DNA from: JAWXCE01 sp033764775
Lineage (GTDB): Bacteria; Pseudomonadota; Alphaproteobacteria; Rhizobiales; Rhodomicrobiaceae
DNA: 64,000 nt
Reading direction: 5' to 3'
NCBI GenBank assembly: GCA_033764775.1
Contig: JANRIQ010000002.1
Coordinates: forward strand, 124,001-188,000
The translations under genes were made by a program, and so were the position numbers. Positions 17,540 to 25,651 of this stretch are shown here, in pieces. The first letter of the stretch is position 1; the number at the start of each line of letters is the position of its first letter. Under the pieces are notes generated by a model that searched no databases, was not told the DNA's origin, and was given only the letters and a program-made list of their open reading frames with translations.

Positions 17540-19087
17540 TCATATATAGAACTTGAAGGGCAGCTTAGGCTCTCCAGAAGTAGGCGCGGCGAGAAGCACG
17601 TCTCCTATGGCGTTCGCGAATTTGATTGTCACCGGGAGTCGGTTGTACAATAAACATGAATTGAAATTGACCTTCGTAAGGCCGAGAATGTCTCGAAGTA
17701 CCTGATTTAGCGAAGCTTCGCCGCGGCGGATGGAAACAAAAATAGGGTTCGGCGTCTCAGGGCCAAGATAGGTGTCAAGCCGTGGCGCGTAACCTGCAGT
17801 CCAGAGATAGGCGTCCCGCTCGTTCAAGTGCAGCGCGGTTCCCCTTATGACCGGGTACTCACCCGGCCGGAACAGCTTTAGCCCGTCGCGAGGATCGTGA
17901 ATCTGAACACCGACAATATTTGCAACCTCACTGCTCGCTTCTTGAAATCCCGTCCATTCCTCATCCGAGAAAGCCGCGCCAGCATGAATAAAAAGCTCTC
18001 GCGGCGCCTTCCCACCAAATGAGTACTTGTACTCAGCCACAACCTTAGAAATAAGATCCTTCGCTGAGGCTGCATCGAGATGGAATTCTTTAGACTCCGG
18101 ACGATACCACGGTCCAAGCGCCCCTCGGAAAACCACACCCTCTCCGTTCGCCAAGAACATCTGCGCCGCGCAAACCGAGTACCTTTGATCGGGATGATCA
18201 TCGTCTCGCTTATAGACAAGCCCGACATAGCAGACGCCGTCGCGCACGTTGGATAATTGCCAGGGACGACCGCCCGCCTTGTAGTAACAGGCGGTGGCGA
18301 GCTTCCAAGCGATTGTTGCTGGGTCTTCTAGCTTGCGTAGCGGAACTCCCTTCGCGTTGATGAAAGCCTTTGGACTGAGCGTCGTTTCACGGACCAACTG
18401 CGTAACAACTCGATGATCGAGCAGCCGAGCCTTTAACTGCCTGCGAAAATGCGGGGCATAACGATACACCTCAGCCTCTTCTTCCTCATCCCCCCACAAA
18501 GTTGGATTGGTCTTTATAAATGCAGCCCGCTGTTTCGTGACTGCGATCTCGCCCCTTACGCGTTCGGAGGGTTTAACTCTACTGAGAGGGCGGCCGAGCT
18601 CGTACACCTCTTCCGGAATAACAACGAACCAAAAGTCGGGCGTCGCTTCCTGTTTGTTAGTCGCATCCAGTATTGGCTCAATGAATAAGTCCACAGCTTT
18701 CTTTACGGCCTCGTTCCGATTGCCAATGTTGAGCGCCTCTCTCAGTCGCTGGCGATCCACAGTCGCCCGCTCGATAAGCGGCCTCGCAGGCCATTCAGAG
18801 CCAAAAGCCTCTGCAAACCCGGGAAATGGCACATGCTGCGGTTCGACGTCTTTGGCGCCAGCTCTTTTGGACGGCGGCGCAATGAAGCCATTAAGAGACT
18901 TGGACCAACTCCGAAGATGCTCTAAACCTTCGGTCGTCCCGACAGCGGCATATCTGATCATCGGCATCGCATTTGCGCCATCCACTGGACCGTAAAGAAA
19001 TAGTCCATCCCGCGGATAGGCGAGCTGCTGGCCGTACCGGAAATCAAGTAGCGGCTCTTCGTAGTATTTGACGCTCAGCGTGCTCAT
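17540..19087 (-). CDS. short prokaryotic Argonaute (SPARTA pAgo)
   Basis: 515 residues, the normal size of short pAgos, which keep only MID and PIWI domains. The PIWI region (VRDGVCYVGLVYKRDDDHPDQRYSVCAAQMF, then RELFIHAGAAFSDEEW) lacks the catalytic Asp/Glu set: the first Asp site reads GLVY and the second IHAG. It is therefore a guide-binding, non-cutting Argonaute. In SPARTA systems this protein pairs with TIR-APAZ, uses a guide RNA to sense invader DNA and switches on NAD hydrolysis. It overlaps the TIR-APAZ stop by 4 nt (ATGA), the standard arrangement. Function follows from family and context. Confidence 0.9.
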   Translation of the reverse strand: MSTLSVKYYEEPLLDFRYGQQLAYPRDGLFLYGPVDGANAMPMIRYAAVGTTEGLEHLRSWSKSLNGFIAPPSKRAGAKDVEPQHVPFPGFAEAFGSEWPARPLIERATVDRQRLREALNIGNRNEAVKKAVDLFIEPILDATNKQEATPDFWFVVIPEEVYELGRPLSRVKPSERVRGEIAVTKQRAAFIKTNPTLWGDEEEEAEVYRYAPHFRRQLKARLLDHRVVTQLVRETTLSPKAFINAKGVPLRKLEDPATIAWKLATACYYKAGGRPWQLSNVRDGVCYVGLVYKRDDDHPDQRYSVCAAQMFLANGEGVVFRGALGPWYRPESKEFHLDAASAKDLISKVVAEYKYSFGGKAPRELFIHAGAAFSDEEWTGFQEASSEVANIVGVQIHDPRDGLKLFRPGEYPVIRGTALHLNERDAYLWTAGYAPRLDTYLGPETPNPIFVSIRRGEASLNQVLRDILGLTKVNFNSCLLYNRLPVTIKFANAIGDVLLAAPTSGEPKLPFKFYI

Positions 19088-20430
19088 ATCGCATCCTTAT
19101 CGCACGGCTCCTGATTATCCTCGATATCGGGATCATCGACATCGTCGGGATCTGAGTCACCATGCGCCATGCTGATCGGAGCCTCGAACACCAAAGGTAC
19201 GGACGAGAATACCGCCTCCGAATTTTCTCCAAAAGGCACTCGCCAATCCGGGTTCCCTTCTGTCAGATGCCACATAAAAGCGAGAAGCATGTCACGCCAT
19301 CTCGCATTTCGCCATGCCTTTGGGAATGAGCGCCTTAGCCGATGCATGCGGCTGGTGCTGTCAAGCGGCGTATTCCCATCGCTGGTGAATACAAGCCGTC
19401 CGCGCAGCTTCAGATGCGGCGTTGGGTTCATTACAACTTGAGGGCTAATGCCGTAATGCCACCAGACCTCACGTTTTTCAGAATGACCGATAATCTGCCT
19501 GCGGCCGGAAAGGCCGCGACCCCAATCAAAGACCACCTGATTTCTAAGGTTTTCTGCAAGAGGAAAATACCAGGCCCGATTGTCGTTCGCCATCTGCGCC
19601 GCGGCGCATCCCCGTGCCTCAATCGCTTTTTCCAGACCCGCGCGCAGGAGATGGTTCGCGATGTTGCGTGCATCTCCGCGCCGGATGTTCTGCTCGGGCC
19701 ACCCCTCGTTGATAAATTCGCTGGTCGCGAGTACCGCTCTACGCCGCATAGGGAAGTCAAAGGCGACCTGCACGCTTTCTTGCCGAGCGAATGTCAGATA
19801 CCCATCGCCGTAACTTCGAAACGGAATGCGTGATTGCTCCGTCGCGACTATGATGCGGCCCGCGGAGACGCCCGTGCCCGGAACGAACAAACTCATCGCT
19901 GTGGGCGCGGTCTTCAATGCAAACCAGTTTGAAACAACCGGTTCCGGCGTTCGGGCGACGCTCTGTGCGTTTAACAGTTGCCGGCTCTTCCACATTTCGT
20001 GGTTGGGCTGTGATGATCGCGGTACAGCCCGCTCTTCCAATACCTCCAACAATTCTACCAGACCCTTTGCCCAAGATGAGCTGAAATCAATGTATTGCGC
20101 GTGCGCAATTAAAAACGGCGCATCAAAGTTTCGCAAGCGCAGTGGAATGATGAACTCACCATCCCCGATCCGGCGCCCTGTATCACTGGCGATTTGAATC
20201 TCGTTACGCACCCCTTGCTTGCCGACGCTAATCTCGTTCGCGACGAGCAGAACCTTGCAGGCGCGAAACCTAATGGCATCCTCGAGCTTCCGCTGCCAGT
20301 CATCGCCCCCTTGAAGACTCAGAACATCAGCCCACACCTCAAATCCCATGTTTGTGAGCTTGGCGCCGAGCCATAGCGTAAAGACGTTATCTTCCGGACT
20401 CGCATGACTAATGAAGATCGCTTCCCGCAC
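19084..20430 (-). CDS. TIR-APAZ effector of SPARTA
   Basis: 448 residues from a GTG start with an AGGA site upstream. The N-terminal TIR domain (residues 1-140) shows IFISHASPED, then GFEVWADVLSLQGG and DDWQRKLEDAI, where Glu50 is the probable NADase catalytic residue. The rest is the APAZ domain, which replaces the N and PAZ parts of long Argonautes and binds the short pAgo. Activated complexes oligomerise and hydrolyse NAD(P), killing or halting plasmid- or phage-loaded cells. It lies 26 nt after the Fic gene on the same strand, so all three may share a transcript. The acidic tail (DSDPDDVDDPDIEDN) is unusual and could be regulatory. Confidence 0.92.
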   Translation of the reverse strand: MREAIFISHASPEDNVFTLWLGAKLTNMGFEVWADVLSLQGGDDWQRKLEDAIRFRACKVLLVANEISVGKQGVRNEIQIASDTGRRIGDGEFIIPLRLRNFDAPFLIAHAQYIDFSSSWAKGLVELLEVLEERAVPRSSQPNHEMWKSRQLLNAQSVARTPEPVVSNWFALKTAPTAMSLFVPGTGVSAGRIIVATEQSRIPFRSYGDGYLTFARQESVQVAFDFPMRRRAVLATSEFINEGWPEQNIRRGDARNIANHLLRAGLEKAIEARGCAAAQMANDNRAWYFPLAENLRNQVVFDWGRGLSGRRQIIGHSEKREVWWHYGISPQVVMNPTPHLKLRGRLVFTSDGNTPLDSTSRMHRLRRSFPKAWRNARWRDMLLAFMWHLTEGNPDWRVPFGENSEAVFSSVPLVFEAPISMAHGDSDPDDVDDPDIEDNQEPCDKDAI

Positions 20431-20456
20431 CTTTTAATTCCTGTTGTTGTACATGG

Positions 20457-22028
20457 TCACTGGTCTACATCTGCGTCCGAGTCTGCGTCATAATGAAAAG
20501 ATTCGGCGTAAATTGCTTCTATCCGAATAACCTCATAGTCGCTTAACGCATCGAATTCTTTGTTCTGTGCTCGCTTTGACAACCGCCCTCCATTCTGATG
20601 CAGAAAGCGAAAGAGCAAATCTATCGTACGAGCAGGCATATCCACGACGGCACTAACCAGCGCCGTGAATTGATCGAACGCACGCAAAAAACGCGTCTCC
20701 TCGGGTAAATCGACCTCAATCGTCTTGCGGACGCACTCGAACAAGAACTCGGCCTGTGGGGTGGCGTCAAAGAAACGATAAAAATCAGCGGTATCGTTCA
20801 ACACCTCGACATTACCGTTGTCGGTCGCCCGCCATTCAATCAGCGGAAGTAATCGTGCGGAGTAACTTTCAAGCACCTGCCGGTAGTCGTCGATGCGCTC
20901 TAGAATGGCAGCGGAGACCGGAAACACCAATCCCGGAGGATTAAAACCCCGCTGCGCCAGCACATGGTGAACCAGATAGCGGTGAATTCGACCGTTCCCA
21001 TCCTGAAAGGGATGGATGTAGATAAAGCCGAAAGCGAGCACGGCGGCTGCAATCACCGGATCCAGCTGTCGACCCGGACCGTTATCGAATGCGATTAAAC
21101 CCTCGATAAGCGCTGGGAGGTCTTCATGACGCGCATCGATATGGTCGGGGATGGGCGCGCCTGTCTGGCGGTCATGTTCTCCAATGAACCCGCCCTCGTT
21201 GCGAAGTCCCAATTTCACGAACCGATTGTCGCCGATAACAACCGCCTGTAGGCGAAGCAATTCGGCCAGATCAAGGTTCGCCGTTCCGGCCTGAGCGATG
21301 GCCCGACCCCACCTTTGGATCCGGTCATGTGAAGACGCTTCCCCCTCGATTGCAAACGATGACCGGGAATCCTTGAGCAACAAAAAAGCGGCTGTCCGCG
21401 CCAAGAGATCGCGCGGCACAGCTCGTACGATATCGCGCGCGCGCTCGGATAAGTTCTGGGCGATGAGAGCTTCCAGCGCCTCGGTCCTGAAAACAAGTGG
21501 GCAGAATGCTGGCGTTCCAGGCAAATTATTGCGAACGCGCTGCCGCCTCACCGGCGTCCCCGCTACGCCATACTGATGCGCCACATCAACGACGTCCACA
21601 TATGTGCGAGTTTTTGCTTCGGGCAGATCCAGCGTGTCACCCAGCAGCCATTCATAGAGGAACCAGATCCGGCGGGCGTAGCTGCCAGATGGCTTAGATC
21701 CCACCACCTGTTTTATCCCTTCACCGCCGACGGCGCGAAAGAGCGCCTTCAGAACGGCCAGATCCAAGCCTTCGTTCTTCAGAGCGAAGGTGAGATGACC
21801 CTCCAATGTCGGGGCCGGCGCATGCCTGGGCGACAGAATCTCCCAGCCCCCATCGCGCAGGATCTTATGCTTTTCTCCGATGCCGAAAAGCGTCCGTGGC
21901 CACGGCGCCTTCAGCCCGTAAGCATCAATCAAGGCCGCGTATCCTGCCGGCCGCGCGCGCACGGGCAGCCTGCGCTCATGAAATATGAGTGCTGGACCTG
22001 AAAAATTGATGGGAACTGCTCGATCCAC
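20457..22028 (-). CDS. class II Fic-domain protein (probable AMPylase)
   Basis: 523 residues from the GTG at 22028, chosen for the AGGA just upstream; open readings extend to 22301 but cross the operator repeats. The Fic motif HPFQDGNGRIHR (His339) is complete. SSFAIEGE (Glu228) is the inhibitory-helix motif placed before the Fic core, which makes this class II and self-inhibited. A helical winged-helix-like C-terminus follows. Fic enzymes transfer AMP or other groups to hydroxyl side chains and often act as toxins. The gene is immediately upstream of TIR-APAZ and codirectional with 26 nt between. A link to SPARTA would be new, but proximity alone does not prove it. Confidence 0.88.
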   Translation of the reverse strand: MDRAVPINFSGPALIFHERRLPVRARPAGYAALIDAYGLKAPWPRTLFGIGEKHKILRDGGWEILSPRHAPAPTLEGHLTFALKNEGLDLAVLKALFRAVGGEGIKQVVGSKPSGSYARRIWFLYEWLLGDTLDLPEAKTRTYVDVVDVAHQYGVAGTPVRRQRVRNNLPGTPAFCPLVFRTEALEALIAQNLSERARDIVRAVPRDLLARTAAFLLLKDSRSSFAIEGEASSHDRIQRWGRAIAQAGTANLDLAELLRLQAVVIGDNRFVKLGLRNEGGFIGEHDRQTGAPIPDHIDARHEDLPALIEGLIAFDNGPGRQLDPVIAAAVLAFGFIYIHPFQDGNGRIHRYLVHHVLAQRGFNPPGLVFPVSAAILERIDDYRQVLESYSARLLPLIEWRATDNGNVEVLNDTADFYRFFDATPQAEFLFECVRKTIEVDLPEETRFLRAFDQFTALVSAVVDMPARTIDLLFRFLHQNGGRLSKRAQNKEFDALSDYEVIRIEAIYAESFHYDADSDADVDQ

Positions 22029-22136
22029 GAAATTCCTGTGCGCATGGTGGTTGGGGGGTGCAGATCGCCTTACCTTGTGAAAAATGAGTGTACCATCCGA
22101 AAAACGTGTGAAAAGCATTAATTTGTGTGAAAAGCA
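21977..22136. repeat. repeated half-sites around the Fic start
   Basis: Two similar blocks, CATGAAATATGAGTG (21977-21991) and TTGTGAAAAATGAGTG (22075-22090), each have a GAAAAA further right. Two exact copies of GTGTGAAAAGCA (22106-22117 and 22125-22136) start 19 bp apart. All have the same orientation. The left block is inside the first codons of the Fic gene and the others are in its promoter. They look like operator half-sites for a repressor, perhaps the Fic protein's own C-terminal DNA-binding part. Confidence 0.6.
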
Positions 22137-22327
22137 CGTGCGGGCTCGCTTTTTAATGGGTGATGCGCAACCCAGCAAGGGCGCATGGTGAATTGCAAGA
22201 GTAACGCCTGGGACTGCTCTGTTAAATTCCGCCAAGTTTGCCGACTGCAAACAATCGCCGCGACGAGCCCGTTGCACTTTCCCGGAAAAAAGAATAGGCA
22301 AAGCGCGGATCTAAAGCAGAGTTTCTG

Positions 22328-22801
22328 ATGGCCTTCGAAAATCTGCAGCCGTTTGCTGACGAACTCAAAGCGCTTCGCCAGAAGGGCAAAACTCTAACCC
22401 AGATTATGGATCTGCTTGCGACGCGCGGCGTGGAGACCACCCCCGGCACCTTGTCGCGCTACTTCCGCTCGCTCGGTGCCGAACCGAAGCCGCGTGAGCT
22501 GACGCCCGAGGAAAGCCAAAGGTTCGAGTCCATCGCGCTTTACACAGAAATCCTCGTTGAGCTTCGCGCGCGCTCGGAAGAACAACGGCGCGCGATCGAG
22601 TCTCTTGCGGGACAACTCGGCTCTAACACATCGAGCATCGGCGAACTCGAAGCCCTTCTTCTTACACAGCTTCGCAACCTGACACCCGATAAGCAGGCAG
22701 GGAGCATTTCTCCTCAGCTATTGCGCCAAGTTTGGTTGCGCGCGACGCTTATCCTCGCGCCCCTCGCAGGCGGCATCGGCTTTCTACTCGGGAGATTATA
22801 G
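22328..22801 (+). CDS. HTH protein with C-terminal membrane anchor (copy 1)
   Basis: 157 residues. The N-terminal region (KGKTLTQIMDLLATRG, then TTPGTLSRYFRSL) reads as a helix-turn-helix. A coiled-coil middle follows (ELRARSEEQRRAIESLAGQLG) and the chain ends in one hydrophobic helix (LILAPLAGGIGFLLGRL). The design places a DNA-binding head on the inner membrane. A paralogue with the same layout is at 29188. Near a VirD4-like ATPase it could help bring plasmid DNA to the membrane for transfer or segregation; this is inference. It diverges from the Fic gene. Its stop overlaps that of the convergent gene at 22796. Confidence 0.7.
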   Translation: MAFENLQPFADELKALRQKGKTLTQIMDLLATRGVETTPGTLSRYFRSLGAEPKPRELTPEESQRFESIALYTEILVELRARSEEQRRAIESLAGQLGSNTSSIGELEALLLTQLRNLTPDKQAGSISPQLLRQVWLRATLILAPLAGGIGFLLGRL

Positions 22802-23077
22802 ACCGTGCTCCGCGTCCTGTTCGCGTTCGGCTTCACGGCCCCGCTCTTCCTCCATGCGCATCCGCTCGGTCCGCGTCGAGGTATGTGTCCCGTAAAACCG
22901 GCGAACATCATTCAGCTGCTCCGTCACCGGCTTGCCGAACCATGGTTCTTCGACAACCTTCGCGCGGATGTCGTCCAGGATGTTGCGGATCGTGTAGGCC
23001 ACCGGTCCGCCCCAGGCCTGCCGCATCCGCTCGGCCTCCTGCATCTCGAATTGTCGGCGTTGGTCCGGCGTTAGCAT
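22796..23077 (-). CDS. small charged helical protein
   Basis: 93 residues, strongly charged and helical (RRQFEMQEAERMRQAWGG, ERMRMEEERGREAEREQD). No family is recognised. It converges on the HTH-membrane gene with overlapping stops and diverges from the coupling ATPase gene, whose start is close by. The same layout (HTH-membrane gene converging on a small charged gene) recurs at 29188/29679, which supports both being real. Confidence 0.6.
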   Translation of the reverse strand: MLTPDQRRQFEMQEAERMRQAWGGPVAYTIRNILDDIRAKVVEEPWFGKPVTEQLNDVRRFYGTHTSTRTERMRMEEERGREAEREQDAEHGL

Positions 23078-23111
23078 GCCCGTCAGATATCATAAACAGG
23101 ATCTCGTGTCG

Positions 23112-24704
23112 ATGCGCCTTCTCGACCGCATGCTTGCAACACTGTCCGGGACAGATACCGCGGCTGCGGCGCCAAAGGCGGATTGGGTAACGACACCCAA
23201 CCGTTACACCGCGCATCTTGATACGCCGCTTTTGCACTTCACAAACGCCGACCCCTGGACGCTGCGCCATGCCTGCGCGGGCACCCATATCTTCGGCGCG
23301 AACGGCTCTGGCAAAACCACCGGATCCGGAAGAGCTTTCGCCTTGTCCTTTCTTTCACACGGCTTTGGCGGCGTCGTACTCTGCGCCAAGCCCGACGAGG
23401 CGCAGCGCTGGATCGAGTACGCCCGGGCCACAAACCGCCTCGACGATGTCGTCTGGTTCACGCCCCACCAGCATTGGCGCTTCAATTTTCTCGATTACGA
23501 AATGCAACGCCCGGCGATCGATCCCGCAAGCCGAGTTGAAAACCTGCTGTCAACTCTCCTGAACATCATGGAGCAATCGGGGCGCGATCAAGGCGGGGAG
23601 GAAAGTCAATTCTGGATCGGGGCCGCCGAACTGCTTCTGCGCAACGCGCTCCTCGTGCTCGCCCCCGCTCACCCAAACTTCACCCTCTTCGATCTCCAGC
23701 TTTTCATCGACACCGCGCCTCGCTCGCGTGACGACGCTCGCGACCCATCCTTCGACAGTACCCCGTGCGCACAGGCATTGAACGCCGCACGCGCCGCCTA
23801 TCAAGCGGCCGGAAGGGAGGATGACTTCCGGGTCATCGCAAATTACTGGCTGATGCAGTATCCAAGCCTTCCGGAACGTACGCGCGGCAGCGTGATCTTC
23901 ACCCTCGGAACCATGCTTCAGGACGTGCAGACGGGCACCATCCGCGAGTTGTTCTGTACCGCGACAAACATCTTCCCCGAAGACACCCACGAGGGGGCCA
24001 TCATCATCCTCGACCTGCCGGCCGTCGCCTCTCGGACCAACCGCATGGCGCAAACCCTGTTTAAAACGGTCTGGCAGCAGGCGACCCTGCGGCGCACAAT
24101 GACACAGGCGACGCGGCCAGTCTTCCTCTGGGCCGACGAGGCCCATTTCTTCGTCACACCCTATGACACCGATTTCCAGTCTCTCGCCCGCGACCGGAGG
24201 GCCTGCACGGTCTATATGACCCAAAACCTCTCCGCCTACCATCAGCGGCTGCCGTCACGAAACGCTCAGGCCATGACCGCAGCGTTCATGGGGTATTTCC
24301 AGACGCAGGTCTTTCACGCCCTCTCAGATCCCACCACGATCCAGCACGCGCAGTTTCTGTTCGGCAAGACAGACCGCTTCCGCGAAAGCAGTCAAGGCTC
24401 GACGACCTACGGCACTAACGATGGTTCCTCTCGCAGCTATAACTTCGGCTCGTCGAGCGGGGAGAAAAGCTGGTCCGTCAACTCCGGCCACGGCACAACA
24501 ACAAATACCGGCACGTCCAGAAGCCGCACCACCGGCTGGGGTTTGCAGCATGCGGTCGAAGACACCCTCCGGCCAGAAGATTTCACCGCGCTTAAAACCG
24601 GCGGTCCCGAAACCGGCAACCGAGTTGGGGCCTTCTGTTTCAAAACCGGAACCACCTGGTCGCACGGGTCGACTTGCCTCTACGCAGAGTTCCCCCAGCG
24701 ATGA
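23112..24704 (+). CDS. VirD4/TraG-type conjugative coupling ATPase
   Basis: 530 residues from the ATG at 23112; an ATG at 23076 is possible but would overlap the divergent start at 23077. Walker A is GANGSGKTTG (residues 63-72). FLWADEAHFF near 340 is the Walker B/TraG-type segment, followed by the SLARDRRACTVYMTQNLSAY block seen in VirD4 relatives. A Ser/Thr/Gly-rich stretch (about 440-490) lies near the end. Coupling proteins link relaxosome to secretion channel. There is no N-terminal membrane helix; the following gene, a membrane protein with a 4-nt overlap, may supply the anchor. This split arrangement is uncommon but known in some mobilisation systems. Confidence 0.83.
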   Translation: MRLLDRMLATLSGTDTAAAAPKADWVTTPNRYTAHLDTPLLHFTNADPWTLRHACAGTHIFGANGSGKTTGSGRAFALSFLSHGFGGVVLCAKPDEAQRWIEYARATNRLDDVVWFTPHQHWRFNFLDYEMQRPAIDPASRVENLLSTLLNIMEQSGRDQGGEESQFWIGAAELLLRNALLVLAPAHPNFTLFDLQLFIDTAPRSRDDARDPSFDSTPCAQALNAARAAYQAAGREDDFRVIANYWLMQYPSLPERTRGSVIFTLGTMLQDVQTGTIRELFCTATNIFPEDTHEGAIIILDLPAVASRTNRMAQTLFKTVWQQATLRRTMTQATRPVFLWADEAHFFVTPYDTDFQSLARDRRACTVYMTQNLSAYHQRLPSRNAQAMTAAFMGYFQTQVFHALSDPTTIQHAQFLFGKTDRFRESSQGSTTYGTNDGSSRSYNFGSSSGEKSWSVNSGHGTTTNTGTSRSRTTGWGLQHAVEDTLRPEDFTALKTGGPETGNRVGAFCFKTGTTWSHGSTCLYAEFPQR

Positions 24705-25384
24705 GCGCCCGCCGCATCCAGCAGCTCTGCACGCTTCTGATACTATTCTACGCCGCACCGCTCATTCTCGCCTTGCGCACCGGCTACGGCATCGGCTTCG
24801 GACTATGGCTATGGCTTGCAGTTCCAGGGGGCCTTTTCTTCCTGGGCCTCGTTGACGGCTTTTTTGAGCTCAATAACTCCCACGCTCTCTTCGGCCTCTA
24901 CGCAACAGAGAGCCTCCTCCAAATCGTTCTATGGGGCGTCCCGCTCCTGTGCCTGCACATCCCGCTCACCCTTGCCGGCTACGTGTTCGACACAACGAAA
25001 CCACCCTTGGGCAGCATCGGCCGTCCCTGGATGAGCTTTGGTCAAGGCGCGCTCCTACGCATCGATGTGATCGCCGCCCCTGCGCTCCTTGCGGTTCTTT
25101 ATGTCTTTCCTCGGACACCTAGCCAAGCCATTGACGATCCGTTCCACTTCGCACCGGTTTTAGCGGCCTATTACCTGGTTCTCGCGCTGGCGGAACCCGA
25201 CGGCGTGATCCCGTGGTTCCACGATGGAAGCGATGTCGAACCACTACGAAAAAGCGCACCCCAACGCCTATCTCAGGTCGCGATCGCAAAGGCAAAAGGC
25301 GGCGGCGGTGGTCTTCCCGGTATCATCCAGCGGCGAGCCCCAGAACTTAAAGCCCTCGCATCGCGGAGGGACCCCAAGGCATAA
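24701..25384 (+). CDS. multi-pass membrane protein coupled to the coupling ATPase
   Basis: 227 residues; the ATG at 24701 overlaps the previous stop (ATGA). At least five hydrophobic segments are visible, for example LCTLLILFYAAPLILAL, LWLWLAVPGGLFFLGLV, LLQIVLWGVPLLCLHIPLTL, IDVIAAPALLAVLYVFP and LAAYYLVLALA. A basic cytoplasmic tail follows. No named family. The tight coupling suggests it anchors the upstream ATPase, which lacks its own transmembrane part, at the inner membrane. Confidence 0.75.
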   Translation: MSARRIQQLCTLLILFYAAPLILALRTGYGIGFGLWLWLAVPGGLFFLGLVDGFFELNNSHALFGLYATESLLQIVLWGVPLLCLHIPLTLAGYVFDTTKPPLGSIGRPWMSFGQGALLRIDVIAAPALLAVLYVFPRTPSQAIDDPFHFAPVLAAYYLVLALAEPDGVIPWFHDGSDVEPLRKSAPQRLSQVAIAKAKGGGGGLPGIIQRRAPELKALASRRDPKA

Positions 25385-25651
25385 CGACCCCTCACAGCGC
25401 TTACGCCTCGAAGTGCGCGGTAACTGGCTGGATATGAGCGATCGATATAAGAGGCGTGCGAAGTTCGGAGTCGGCCACACACGGGTTGCGTCATGGCCGC
25501 TGTGACAGAGCGGCGATTTCACTTGTCGTCCCTGCTGTCGCGAAGCGTTGAAATTTATGGCGGATTTTCCGTTCGATCGCGAATGGCAAAAAATAAACCC
25601 GCGCATAGAGAAGTTTTTATAAATAGCGCAGTGTGACATGTGGGGGGGTGC

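Noticed and set aside
22029..22301. Longer N-terminus for the Fic protein
   Set aside because: It would translate the repeat-bearing promoter and gives low-complexity peptide; the GTG at 22028 has a ribosome site and precedes the conserved part.
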